The notes under the pieces were generated by a model. The model saw only the letters and a list, made by a program, of their open reading frames with translations, did not search any database and had not been told where the DNA came from. This document shows positions 35,397 through 43,694 of a DNA stretch of 64,000 nt, one piece after another; the first letter of the stretch is position 1; the number at the start of each line of letters is the position of its first letter. Position numbers and translations under genes: made by a program. The DNA lies in assembly GCF_024437745.1 (NCBI RefSeq), contig NZ_JANFNY010000001.1, positions 62,001-126,000 of the forward strand, written 5' to 3'. This stretch comes from Roseomonas sp. GC11 (GTDB lineage: Bacteria; Pseudomonadota; Alphaproteobacteria; Acetobacterales; Acetobacteraceae).

Positions 35397-36566
35397 ATGA
35401 TTCCCCAGCGCCCCTTCGCCTGTTTCCCCAACCCCGGCCAGGGCATTCCGGGCGTGGTTGTCCTTCCCGAGGGCGGCTTCCGCCGTGCCGCGGCGGAGAT
35501 TGCATCCTGGCCCGGCTATGCCGAGACACCGCTGCTCGCCCTGCCCGATGTCGCCGCCGCCGCCGGTGTTGCCGCGGTCCACTACAAGGACGAGGCCGGG
35601 CGCTTCGGCCTGGGCAGCTTCAAGGCGCTGGGCGGGGCCTATGCGGTGGCGCGGCTGCTGGTGGCGGAGCTGGCGCGGCGTGGCGTGGCGCCCGCCGCCC
35701 GTGTGGCCGATCTGCTGGCCGGCGCCCATGCCGAAGCCACCGCCGCCATCACCGTCACCTGCGCCACGGATGGCAATCACGGCCGCTCGGTCGCCTGGGG
35801 GGCGCAGCGCTTCGGCGCGCGCTGCGTCATCTTCGTGCATGAGCATGTCAGCGCCGGGCGGCGCGCCGCCATCGCCGCCTATGGCGCCGAGATCCGCGTG
35901 GTGCCCGGCCATTACGACGACGCGGTGCGCGAGGCGGCGGCGGTGGCGGCGCGGGAGGGCTGGTTCGTCGTCTCCGACACCTCCTACCCCGGCTATACCG
36001 AGGTGCCGCGCGACGTGATGCAGGGTTACCGCCTGATGGCGCGGGAGGCGCTGGCGGCGCTGCCGGAGCCGCCCACGCATGTCTTCGTGCAGGGCGGCGT
36101 GGGGGGCGTGGCGGCGGCCGTTTCCGTGCAGCTGCGCGCGCAATGCCCGCCGGGGGTGCGGCTGGTGGTGGTGGAGCCGGAGCGCGCCGCCTGCCTGCTG
36201 GCCAGTGCCCGCGCCGGTGCGCCGGTGGCGGTGGGGGGCGCGCTGGACACGCTGATGGCCGGCCTCGCCTGCGGTGAGCCGAGCCTGCTCGCCTGGCAGG
36301 AGCTGGAGCGCGCCGCCTTCGCCTTCATGGCCGTGCCTGATGAGTCGGCGGTGGATGCCATGCGGCTGCTGGCGCGGCGCGCCCCGCGCGTGGTGGCGGG
36401 GGAGAGCGCGGTGGCGGGCCTCGCCGGGCTGCTGCTGGCCGCCGGGGATGCGGCGGCGCGCGCGGCGCTCGGCCTCGATGCCGGCAGCCGCGTGCTGCTC
36501 TTTGGCACCGAGGGCGCGACCGATCCGGATCTCTATGCACGCCTTGTCGGCGCGCTGTCTCCGTAG
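35397..36566 (+). CDS. dpaL: Diaminopropionate ammonia-lyase
   Basis: Fold type II PLP enzyme that splits 2,3-diaminopropionate into pyruvate and two ammonia. It has 389 residues. The PLP lysine is Lys76 in GRFGLGSFKALGGAYAV, a motif characteristic of this family. The substrate loop is TCATDGNHGRSVAWGAQRF, the phosphate-binding glycine loop is QGGVGGVAAAV, and the metal/active-site segment is SDTSYPGYTEVPRDVM. ATG 35397 was preferred because the frame upstream (from 35262) lies inside the deacetylase gene. The end of the coding region overlaps a Pho-box-like array at 36555-36594. It probably supplies nitrogen from non-protein amino acids. Confidence 0.87.
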   Translation: MIPQRPFACFPNPGQGIPGVVVLPEGGFRRAAAEIASWPGYAETPLLALPDVAAAAGVAAVHYKDEAGRFGLGSFKALGGAYAVARLLVAELARRGVAPAARVADLLAGAHAEATAAITVTCATDGNHGRSVAWGAQRFGARCVIFVHEHVSAGRRAAIAAYGAEIRVVPGHYDDAVREAAAVAAREGWFVVSDTSYPGYTEVPRDVMQGYRLMAREALAALPEPPTHVFVQGGVGGVAAAVSVQLRAQCPPGVRLVVVEPERAACLLASARAGAPVAVGGALDTLMAGLACGEPSLLAWQELERAAFAFMAVPDESAVDAMRLLARRAPRVVAGESAVAGLAGLLLAAGDAAARAALGLDAGSRVLLFGTEGATDPDLYARLVGALSP

Positions 36567-36594
36567 TGTCACGCAAGCGTCAAGCTGGCGTCAT
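36555..36594 (+). promoter_or_regulatory. Pho box array (four direct repeats) upstream of ugpB
   Basis: Four 7-mers at an exact 11-bp period: CTGTCTC (36555), GTGTCAC (36566), GCGTCAA (36577) and GCGTCAT (36588). These match the TGTCA-type half-sites with 4-bp spacers of PhoB/PhoP boxes. It begins inside the last codons of dpaL and ends 70 bp before the ugpB start. It predicts induction of ugpBAEC by phosphate starvation. Confidence 0.75.
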
Positions 36595-36664
36595 CGCTGA
36601 GGGTTAATCCCCCGCCCGACCGGTGCGGCCCTGCCGCGCCAACGGGACAATCGGGGGACCCTTC

Positions 36665-37999
36665 ATGCGGAAGATCGCCATCACGGCGCTGGCCACGGGC
36701 CTGGCGCTGACGCTCGGCGCGCAGAATGCCGAGGCGCAGCAGCGCCAGCGCTTCACCTGGTGGTATGGCCTGACGGGCCAGCTCGGCGAGGTGATGCAGT
36801 CCTACTGCAAGAACTTCAACGAGGCGCAGACCCAGTACGAGATCGTCTGCACCGGCCAGGGCGATTACGCGCAGGCGCTGCAGAACACCATCGCCGCCTT
36901 CCGCGCCAATGAGCACCCGACCATCGTGCAGGTCTATGACGTCGGCACGACGGACCTGATGCTCTCCGGCCAGTATGTGCCGGCCCGGCAGCTGATGAGC
37001 GAGAACGGCTATCAGGTGCAGTGGGACAACTATATCTCCTCGATCGGCAACTACTACGCCACCAGCAAGGGGGAGATGCTGAGCTTCCCGTTCAACTCCT
37101 CCACCGCTGTGCTGTACTGGAACAAGGGCGCCTACCGCGCCGTGGGCCAGGAGAACCCGCCGGAGAGCTGGGAGGGCATCGAGAAGGCGGCGCGCGCGCT
37201 GAAGGCGCAGGGCCATGCCTGCCCGATCGCCATCGACTTTGATTCCTGGCAGCACTGGGAACAGTTCAACGCCATCCACAACCTGCCGATGGCGACGCAG
37301 CAGAACGGCTTCGGCGGGCTGAACGCCGAGATCAGGATCAACGCGCTGTTCCGCCGCCATGCCAACAACCTGCTCTCCTGGTTCAAGGAAGGGCTGGTGC
37401 AGGTGCGCACGCCGCAGGCCGGCGGGCTGGTCAATGCCTTCGCCCAGGGCGAATGCGCGATGATCATGGGCTCCATCGCCAACCATGTCGGCATCACCCG
37501 CACCGCGAAGCAGGGGCTGGAGTGGAGCGTGGGCATGCTGCCGCTCTATGCGGGCCACCACCGCACCAACAGCATGGTCGGCGGCGCCTCGCTCTGGGTG
37601 CTGAAGGGCCGCCCGGCGGCGGAATACAAGGGGGCCGCGGCCTTCCTGGCCTTCATCGCCCAGCCGCAGCAGGAACTCTTCATGGTGCAGAACACCGGCT
37701 ACATCCCGGTGACGCGCGGCGGCTATGACGCGATCAAGGCCGGCGGCTTCTACGCCCAGCCGCAGAACCAGGGCCGCGAGGTGGCGATGACCTCGCTGCT
37801 GGCCACCGAGCCCACCGAGAATTCGCGCGGCCTGCGCCTCGGCAACTTCACCCAGGTGCGCGCCCTCTACGCCAACGAGATGGCGGCGGCCTTCGGCGGG
37901 CAGAAGACGATGGACCAGGCACTGGACGCCATCGAGACGCAGGGCAACCAGCTGCTGCGCCGCTTCGAGCAGACCTATCGCGGCCGCCAGCTGCCCTGA
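36665..37999 (+). CDS. ugpB: sn-Glycerol-3-phosphate ABC transporter substrate-binding protein
   Basis: Periplasmic binding protein of the Ugp importer, 444 residues. The signal peptide MRKIAITALATGLALTLGAQ ends near AEAQ. The mature protein has the class features FTWWYGLTGQLGEVMQSYCK, IVQVYDVGTTDLM, PFNSSTAVLYWNKGAYRAVG and LWVLKGRPAAEYKGAAAFLAF. ATG 36665 was chosen as the start of the signal peptide. It is the first gene of ugpBAEC and is preceded by a four-repeat Pho-box-like array. An intercistronic hairpin follows it, probably raising its level over the membrane subunits. Confidence 0.94.
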   Translation: MRKIAITALATGLALTLGAQNAEAQQRQRFTWWYGLTGQLGEVMQSYCKNFNEAQTQYEIVCTGQGDYAQALQNTIAAFRANEHPTIVQVYDVGTTDLMLSGQYVPARQLMSENGYQVQWDNYISSIGNYYATSKGEMLSFPFNSSTAVLYWNKGAYRAVGQENPPESWEGIEKAARALKAQGHACPIAIDFDSWQHWEQFNAIHNLPMATQQNGFGGLNAEIRINALFRRHANNLLSWFKEGLVQVRTPQAGGLVNAFAQGECAMIMGSIANHVGITRTAKQGLEWSVGMLPLYAGHHRTNSMVGGASLWVLKGRPAAEYKGAAAFLAFIAQPQQELFMVQNTGYIPVTRGGYDAIKAGGFYAQPQNQGREVAMTSLLATEPTENSRGLRLGNFTQVRALYANEMAAAFGGQKTMDQALDAIETQGNQLLRRFEQTYRGRQLP

Positions 38000-38013
38000 T
38001 CCCTGACGCCCGC

Positions 38014-38041
38014 CCCGCGCCGCCCTTCCGGGTGGCGCGGG
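38014..38041 (+). terminator. Intercistronic hairpin between ugpB and ugpA
   Basis: An 11-12 bp GC stem with one G-U pair (CCGCGCCGCCC / GGGTGGCGCGG), loop TTCC, then GTTTCTTTCC. It sits right after the binding-protein gene, as in many ABC operons, and probably attenuates transcription or protects the ugpB message. Confidence 0.65.
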
Positions 38042-38071
38042 TTTCTTTCCGTTCCCTGTGAGGGTTTCCCG

Positions 38072-38956
38072 TTGGAACGCCGCGCCACCTTCCGCACGCC
38101 GCTGCTGCCCTGGCTGCTCGTCCTGCCGCAGCTGCTGATCATCTTCGTTTTCTTCTACTGGCCGACGGGAGAAGCCTTCGTCTGGGCCTTCACGCTGGAA
38201 CAGCCCTGGGGCGGCGGCCGCGCCTGGGTGGGGTGGCAGAACTTCGCCGAGATCTTTTCCAGCGTCCACTACTGGCATTCCGTGCGCATCAGCATCGTCT
38301 ACGCGCTCGGTACCTCGCTGCTGGCCATCGGCTCCGCGCTGCTGCTGGCGCTTTTCGTGGACCGCGAGGTGAAGGGCAGCCGCCACTGGCGTATCGCGCT
38401 GATCTGGCCCTACGCCATCGCCGCGCCGGCCATCGGCATGATCTTCCGCTTCGTCTTCGACCCGCGCGCGGGCGTGTTCAGCATGCTGAACCAGATGATG
38501 CCGGGGCTGTGGGACCCCTCGCTGAACGGCACGCACGCCATGCTGATGCTGATCCTCGCCGGGGCGTGGCAGCTTGTGGCTTATAACTTCGTCTTCTTCC
38601 TCGCCGGGCTGCAATCCATCCCGCGCGGGTTGACGGAGGCGGCGGCGATGGATGGCGCCGGCCCGCTGCGCCGCATGCGCGACATCCAGGTGCCCCTGCT
38701 GGCCCCCACCTTCTTCTTCCTGCTGGTCATCAACCTGACCGACAGCTTCACCAACAGCTTCGGCCTCGTCCACATCATGACCGATGGCGGCCCGGCGCGC
38801 TCCACCGACCTCATGGTGTTCAAGATCTATGCCGATGGCTTCAAGGGCCTCGATTACTCCGGCGCCGCGGCGCAGAGCATCATCCTGATGCTGCTGGTCG
38901 TGCTGCTCACCTTCGTCCAGTTCCGCTTCGTCGAGCGGAAGATGCATTACCGCTGA
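38072..38956 (+). CDS. ugpA: sn-Glycerol-3-phosphate ABC transporter permease UgpA
   Basis: Inner-membrane permease, 294 residues and six predicted helices. The N-terminus LPWLLVLPQLLIIFVFFYWP matches the family, and the EAA loop is [20 protein letters not shown], which contacts the ATPase UgpC. TTG 38072 is the start, with GAGGG about 8 nt upstream; no ATG precedes the first helix. It is second in the ugpBAEC operon. The TTG start plus the hairpin before it should keep its expression below that of UgpB. Confidence 0.94.
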   Translation: MERRATFRTPLLPWLLVLPQLLIIFVFFYWPTGEAFVWAFTLEQPWGGGRAWVGWQNFAEIFSSVHYWHSVRISIVYALGTSLLAIGSALLLALFVDREVKGSRHWRIALIWPYAIAAPAIGMIFRFVFDPRAGVFSMLNQMMPGLWDPSLNGTHAMLMLILAGAWQLVAYNFVFFLAGLQSIPRGLTEAAAMDGAGPLRRMRDIQVPLLAPTFFFLLVINLTDSFTNSFGLVHIMTDGGPARSTDLMVFKIYADGFKGLDYSGAAAQSIILMLLVVLLTFVQFRFVERKMHYR

Positions 38957-38973
38957 GGGGAGGGAGCACCGCC

Positions 38974-39888
38974 ATGGTCGAACGCCGCCCGCTGCTCGAC
39001 ATCTTCACCCATCTCCTGCTGCTGCTCTCGGCGCTGGCGCTGCTGCTGCCGGTGTGGCTCGCCTTCGTCGCCGCCACGCAGGATCTCGCCGGGGTCAGCC
39101 GCATCCCGATCAACTGGCTGCCGGGGCCGCATCTGTGGGAGAACCTGCAGGAGGCGTGGACACGCGGCGGCTTCGCCACGCGCTTCACCACCAGCCTGAT
39201 CGTCGCCGTGGGCGTCACGCTCGGCAAGATCGTGCTGGCCATGCTGGCCGCCTTCGCCATCGTGTTCTTCCAGTGGCGCGCGCGGATGCTGGTCTTCTGG
39301 GCCATCTTCCTGACGCTGATGCTGCCGCTGGAGGTGCGCATCGTGCCGACCTACGCGGTGGCCGCCAATGCGCTGCGCCCCTTCCAGGCCATCCTCGACG
39401 CCACCGGGCTGACGGCGCTGGTGCAGATGCTGACGGGCATCGAGATCAGCCTGGAATGGCGCATGCTGAACACGCCGGCGGGGCTGATCCTGCCGCTGAT
39501 CGCCACCGCCACCGGCACCTTCCTCTATCGCCAGTTCTTCCTCACCATTCCTGAGGAACTGGTGGAGGCGGCGAAGATGGATGGCGCCGGGCCGCTGCGC
39601 TTCCTGCGCGACGTGCTGGTGCCGCTCTCGCGCACCACCATGGCGGCGCTGGCCACCATCCTCTTCGTCTATGCCTGGAACCAGTATCTCTGGCCCCTGC
39701 TGGTGACGACGGAGCCGGAGCGCGCGACGGTGATGGTGCAGCTCTCGCGCATGGTGCCGCGCGGCGACGCGCTGCCGCAATGGAATATCGTCATGGCCGG
39801 CGTGCTGCTGGCCATGCTGCCGCCGCTCGCCATCGTGGTGCTGATGCAGCGCTGGTTCGTGCGCGGCCTCGTTCAGACGGAGAAGTGA
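38974..39888 (+). CDS. ugpE: sn-Glycerol-3-phosphate ABC transporter permease UgpE
   Basis: Second membrane subunit of the Ugp importer, 304 residues. Family motifs are [39 protein letters not shown] and the EAA loop [19 protein letters not shown]. It ends in [15 protein letters not shown], as UgpE does. From memory the E. coli protein is about 281 residues. The extra length appears to come from a segment near residues 130-160 ([18 protein letters not shown]), placed between two helices and possibly a lineage-specific loop. ATG 38974 has GAGGGAG upstream and is 17 nt after ugpA. Confidence 0.93.
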   Translation: MVERRPLLDIFTHLLLLLSALALLLPVWLAFVAATQDLAGVSRIPINWLPGPHLWENLQEAWTRGGFATRFTTSLIVAVGVTLGKIVLAMLAAFAIVFFQWRARMLVFWAIFLTLMLPLEVRIVPTYAVAANALRPFQAILDATGLTALVQMLTGIEISLEWRMLNTPAGLILPLIATATGTFLYRQFFLTIPEELVEAAKMDGAGPLRFLRDVLVPLSRTTMAALATILFVYAWNQYLWPLLVTTEPERATVMVQLSRMVPRGDALPQWNIVMAGVLLAMLPPLAIVVLMQRWFVRGLVQTEK

Positions 39889-39890
39889 CC

Positions 39891-40988
39891 ATGGCCGCCA
39901 TTGCCTTCCGCAAGGCCCGCAAGACCTATGGCGCCAACACCGCCATCCATGACGTGGACCTCGAACTGCCCGAGGGGGCCTTCGTCGTCATCCTCGGCCC
40001 TTCCGGCTGCGGCAAGTCCACGCTGCTGCGCATGATCGCGGGGCTGGAGGAGATTTCCGGCGGCGACCTCCTCATCCATGGCACGCGGATGAACGAGCGC
40101 GAGCCGAAGGACCGTGGCTGCGCCATGGTCTTCCAGAACTACGCGCTCTACCCGCATATGACGGTGGCGGAGAACATCGCCTATCCGCTGAAGGTCGCCG
40201 GGCTGCCGAAGGCGGAGCGCCAGGCGCGCGTGGCGGAGGTGGCGGCGGCGCTGGAGCTTTCCGCGCTGCTGGAGCGCCGCCCCGGGCAGCTTTCCGGCGG
40301 GCAGCGCCAGCGCGTCGCCATGGGCCGCGCCATGGTGCGCCGCCCGAAGGTGTTCCTCTACGATGAGCCGCTCTCCAACCTCGATGCCAAGCTGCGCGTG
40401 CAGATGCGGCTGGAACTGCGGCGGCTGCATGAGCAGCTGGGCGCCACTTCCGTCCTGGTCACGCATGATCAGCAGGAGGCGATGACGCTGGCCGACCACA
40501 TGGTGGTGATGCATGCCGGCCGCGTCGAGCAGGTGGGCAGCCCGCGCGAGATCTATGAGCGCCCGGCGACGCTGTTCGTGGCCGGCTTCATCGGTGCCCC
40601 GGCGATGAACCTGCTGCCGGCGGAGCTGGTGCAGGGCGGGCGCGCGGTGCGCATCGCCGGCGGCCCGGTGCTGCCGCTGCCGGGGCGTGCGCGGCATGGC
40701 AGCGCGGCTGTCACCCTCGGCATCCGGCCGGAGCATGTGCAGCCCGGCGAGATCGCCGCGCAGGTCGAGATGGTGGAGGATCTGGGCAGTTCCGCCCTGG
40801 TGCATGCCCGGCTGGGCGAGGGGCTCGCCATGGCCTTCCACACCGCGGCCGAGGCGGCGCCGGCGCGCGGCGGGCGCGCCGGGCTGCATCTGCCGGCGGA
40901 ACGGCTGCATCTCTTCGACCCTGTCACCGGCCGCCGGCTGGCGCTGGAGAGGGAGACGCAGCCGGCGCTGGATTACGCCCCGCTCTGA
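39891..40988 (+). CDS. ugpC: sn-Glycerol-3-phosphate ABC transporter ATP-binding protein
   Basis: ATPase of the Ugp importer, CUT1 family, 365 residues. Walker A is GPSGCGKST (36-44), followed by the Q loop in [10 protein letters not shown], the signature [19 protein letters not shown], Walker B in [16 protein letters not shown] and the switch in [15 protein letters not shown]. The C-terminal MalK-like TOBE domain includes GIRPEHV. ATG 39891 comes 2 nt after the ugpE stop, so translation is coupled. The TGA stop is followed by CAGAAAG, the leader of family B elements, then a full family A element. It is the last gene of the operon; no ugpQ follows. Confidence 0.95.
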   Translation: MAAIAFRKARKTYGANTAIHDVDLELPEGAFVVILGPSGCGKSTLLRMIAGLEEISGGDLLIHGTRMNEREPKDRGCAMVFQNYALYPHMTVAENIAYPLKVAGLPKAERQARVAEVAAALELSALLERRPGQLSGGQRQRVAMGRAMVRRPKVFLYDEPLSNLDAKLRVQMRLELRRLHEQLGATSVLVTHDQQEAMTLADHMVVMHAGRVEQVGSPREIYERPATLFVAGFIGAPAMNLLPAELVQGGRAVRIAGGPVLPLPGRARHGSAAVTLGIRPEHVQPGEIAAQVEMVEDLGSSALVHARLGEGLAMAFHTAAEAAPARGGRAGLHLPAERLHLFDPVTGRRLALERETQPALDYAPL

Positions 40989-41007
40989 CAGAAAGTTCAG
41001 GACAGCC

Positions 41008-41123
41008 GTTCTTTTTTGAAAAAAAGAACCAAAAAACTTTTTTCAGTTTGGCGTCCCGCCTGGACGGGAGATGGCGGCAGCCTGGAAAAAGTCTTTTTGC
41101 TTCTTTTTCTTCAGAAAAAGAAG
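41008..41123 (+). repeat. Family A gene-end element, complete copy (116 bp), after ugpC
   Basis: Hairpin alpha GTTCTTTTTT-GA-AAAAAAGAAC (41008-41029), CAAAAAACTTTTTTCAG, then TTTGGCGTCCCGCC and a GC palindrome ending GGCGGCAGCCTG, then hairpin beta CTTCTTTTTC-TTCA-GAAAAAGAAG (41100-41123). Alpha is next to the upstream gene, as in all other copies. Confidence 0.93.
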
Positions 41124-41238
41124 ATGATTATCAGATACTTATCATATCCATGATGGCTCCCCGGGCGGCGGTGCCTTCCAAGCCCTGGCCCGGGGGGATA
41201 TAAAACCCCGGTAATTTTTGGACTGGGGAAACGACATC

Positions 41239-42231
41239 ATGACGAAGCTTCACAGGCGCGATGTGATGGCTGTTGCGGCGGGGCTGGCGATGCCGGCGCT
41301 GCTGCCTTCGGTGGCGCGTGCGCAGGGGAGCTGGCCCAGCCAGCCGATCCGCCTGGTGGTGCCGTTCGTGGCCGGTGGCCCCACCGATATCCCGGCCCGG
41401 CTGATCGCCGATGAACTGTCGAAGCTGTTGCCGCAGCGCGTCATCGTCGACAACCGCTCTGGCGCGGGCACGGTGGTGGGCGCCGATGCCGTGGCGAAGG
41501 CGCCGAAGGACGGGCATACCTTCCTCTACACCACCATCGCCCAGGCGGCGATCCGCGCCATCTATCCCAGCCTGCCCTTCGACCCGGTGAAGGACTTCAT
41601 CCCCGTCGCGCTGACGGGCGTGATCCCGATGCTGCTGATGGTCAACAAGCAGGTGCCGGTCAGCAATCTGGCCGAGCTGGTGGCGCTGCTGAAGAAGAAC
41701 CCCGGCAAGTATGACTATGCCAGCACCGGCAATGGCGCGGCGCTGCATCTGGCGACCGAGCTTTTCCTGCGGCAGGCGGGCGGGCTGAAGGTCAACCACG
41801 TGCCCTATCGCGGTTCCGCCGCCGCCATGCCGGACCTGCTGAACGGCACGGTGGCGATGATGCTCGATGTGGCCAACAGCGCGCTGCCTTTCGTGCAGCG
41901 GGGCGAGGTGAAGGGGCTGGCGATTTCCTCCGCCCAGCGCCTGCCGCAGCTGCCCGATCTGCCGACCTTCCAGGAAGCCGGCGTGCAGGGCTATGAGGCC
42001 TATACGTGGCACATGGTGCTGGCCCCGGCCGGCACGCCGGAGCCGATCGTCCAGCGCATGAACCAGGCGGTCAACCAGGTGATGGCGATGCCGGCGGTGC
42101 AGGCCAGGCTGGCCGACCTGACGATGCAGACCCGCAGCGATTCCACCCCGGCCAGCACGCAGAAATGGCTGACGGATGAAATGGCCAAGTGGGAGCCGAT
42201 CATCAAGGATGCCGGCATCAAGGCCGATTGA
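41239..42231 (+). CDS. Tripartite tricarboxylate transporter substrate-binding protein (Bug/TctC)
   Basis: Periplasmic binding protein of the Bug/TctC family, 330 residues. The leader KLHRRDVMAVAAGLAMPALL has a twin-arginine-like motif and ends near ARAQ. The mature part has WPSQPIRLVVPFVAGGPTDI (the usual first strand), VDNRSGAGTVVGADAVAKAP and HVPYRGSAAAMPDLLNG, all family hallmarks. ATG 41239 begins the leader, with a weak GGGGAAA upstream. No tctA or tctB membrane genes are adjacent, which is common for the greatly expanded Bug families, so ligand and partner are unknown. A good intrinsic terminator follows. Confidence 0.92.
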   Translation: MTKLHRRDVMAVAAGLAMPALLPSVARAQGSWPSQPIRLVVPFVAGGPTDIPARLIADELSKLLPQRVIVDNRSGAGTVVGADAVAKAPKDGHTFLYTTIAQAAIRAIYPSLPFDPVKDFIPVALTGVIPMLLMVNKQVPVSNLAELVALLKKNPGKYDYASTGNGAALHLATELFLRQAGGLKVNHVPYRGSAAAMPDLLNGTVAMMLDVANSALPFVQRGEVKGLAISSAQRLPQLPDLPTFQEAGVQGYEAYTWHMVLAPAGTPEPIVQRMNQAVNQVMAMPAVQARLADLTMQTRSDSTPASTQKWLTDEMAKWEPIIKDAGIKAD

Positions 42232-42240
42232 TGCCCCTGC

Positions 42241-42268
42241 GCCGGGGCGTCCGCGCCCCGGCTTTTTT
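42241..42268 (+). terminator. Rho-independent terminator of the TctC-type gene
   Basis: 9-bp stem GCCGGGGCG-TCCG-CGCCCCGGC followed by TTTTTT, starting 10 bp after the stop codon. This is a classic intrinsic terminator, unlike the family A-D elements. Confidence 0.88.
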
Positions 42269-42290
42269 CAGGCCGCGCCTGGCCGCGATC

Positions 42291-42340
42291 ACCCCATTTC
42301 GGCGCGTGGCCGCTGTTACCCCATTTCGGCGCGTGGCCGC
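42291..42340 (-). repeat. 27-bp tandem duplication at the 3' end of the LIV-type binding protein gene
   Basis: The 23-mer at 42291-42313 is repeated exactly at 42318-42340, giving a 27-bp period (9 codons). The right copy encodes the last residues (RPRAEMG) before the TAA at 42316-42318. The left copy lies just past the stop and would encode the same residues in frame. It is a recent slippage event. Confidence 0.85.
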
Positions 42341-43602
42341 GCCAGGGCAAAATTCTCCGGCAGCACCGCCACCAGCCGCCCGCCCTGCCATTGGGACAGC
42401 ACCGGGCGCATCCGCCTGTTCTGGCCGGTCTCGTCGAAATCGGCGGGCCAGCCGAAGGGCGCATGGGCCTCGTCCAGCTCGAAGGCCAGCACGGCGGCCC
42501 GCAGCCTTTCCTTCTCCATCCCCCCGGCGCGGTGCATGGCCTCCAGGAAGAGGCGCGCGCCGGCATAATTGGCGAGGCTATGGGCCGAGCGCGGATCATG
42601 GCCGTATTTCAGCCGGTAGGACTCGGCCACCTGCCGGGCCTCCTCGCCGGCGCGGCCGGCGCTGGCATAGGGTGGGACATCGACATTCAGCACGCCTTCC
42701 AGCGCGGGACCGAGAGCCTGGGCCGTATCGGCCAGCGCGTAGCCGCCGCCCGAGCCCAGCACCATGCGCGGCCGCCAGCCCAGGTCCTTCATGGCGCGGA
42801 ACAGCAGCAGCACTTCCGAGGCGTGGCCGGTGTGCAGCAGCAACTGCACATCCGCCGCGCGCAGGCGCGGCAGCAGCGCGGCGAGATCCTGCCCGCCCGG
42901 CGTATAGGCGAAGCGGCCGAGCAGCGCCGCCTGCCCCTGCAGCCCCGCTTCCTGCGCCGTGGCGACGCTCTGCCCGTAGAGCCCGTCCTCATGCAGGATG
43001 GCGGCGCGCAGGCCGGAGAGCGGCTGCTGCCATTGCGCCGGCAGCAGCTCCCGCGCGACGCGCAGGCCGAGCGCGGCGAAATCCTCGCCGCGCGGGCAGG
43101 CGCGGAACAGGTAGCGGAAGCCGCGGGTGGTGATCGAATCGGCGATGGCGCCCAGCTCGAAGAAAGGCATCCCCACCAGCTCCGCCGCCTGGGTCGCGGC
43201 GAAGGAGAGGGGGGAGGCGCAGCTGCCGAACAGCGCCGCCACCTTCTCGGCGGCCTTGTCCGCCCCGGTGAAGCGGCGCACCGCATCGCTGGCCTGGCTG
43301 GCCTCGGTGGCCTCGGCCTTCATCAGGCGCAGCGGGCGGCCCTGCACGCCGCCGGCCTCGTTGCGCGCCTCCACGGCGAGTTCCAGGCCGCGGAAGCTTT
43401 CATCGCCCAGCAGCGCCAGCGGGCCGGAAAAGGGATAGATGGCGCCGAGCCGCAATTCCGCCCCCGGCGCGCGCGCCTGCGCCAGCGCGGCCCCGGCGCG
43501 CGCGGCCATCGCCAGCCCTGCCGTGGCGCCCAGCAGGCGCCGCCGCGAGGGGTGGCGCACTCCCGCCAGCGTGGCGGCCGCGCAACCGGACGGAGGCATC
43601 AT
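42316..43602 (-). CDS. ABC transporter substrate-binding protein, Leu/Ile/Val type
   Basis: A 428-residue periplasmic binding protein of the type I fold (branched-chain amino acid, amide or urea class). The leader SRRRLLGATAGLAMAARAGA carries a twin-arginine-like motif and ends in ALAQ. The mature protein has LRLGAIYPFSGPLALLGDES and EARNEAGGVQGRPLRLMKAE, typical first segments, and later VLGSGGGYALADTAQALG. ATG 43602 was selected because it best fits the leader; GTG 43608 is possible. No permease or ATPase genes accompany it, so it is an orphan. It lies divergent to the quinone oxidoreductase. The 3' end shows a 27-bp duplication. Its ligand is unknown. Confidence 0.88.
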   Translation of the reverse strand: MMPPSGCAAATLAGVRHPSRRRLLGATAGLAMAARAGAALAQARAPGAELRLGAIYPFSGPLALLGDESFRGLELAVEARNEAGGVQGRPLRLMKAEATEASQASDAVRRFTGADKAAEKVAALFGSCASPLSFAATQAAELVGMPFFELGAIADSITTRGFRYLFRACPRGEDFAALGLRVARELLPAQWQQPLSGLRAAILHEDGLYGQSVATAQEAGLQGQAALLGRFAYTPGGQDLAALLPRLRAADVQLLLHTGHASEVLLLFRAMKDLGWRPRMVLGSGGGYALADTAQALGPALEGVLNVDVPPYASAGRAGEEARQVAESYRLKYGHDPRSAHSLANYAGARLFLEAMHRAGGMEKERLRAAVLAFELDEAHAPFGWPADFDETGQNRRMRPVLSQWQGGRLVAVLPENFALARPRAEMG

Positions 43603-43694
43603 CGTGACATGCTCGTGCTTGGCTTGACGGGAAGCGGCCGGGCGCCGACCCTCGCGACCCTGCCACAGCCCAGGCCGCAAGGAAACGACACAGC

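Noticed and set aside
42316-43602. Complete branched-chain amino acid ABC transporter
   Set aside because: Only the binding protein is present; neighbours are a TctC-type protein and a quinone oxidoreductase, not permease or ATPase genes.
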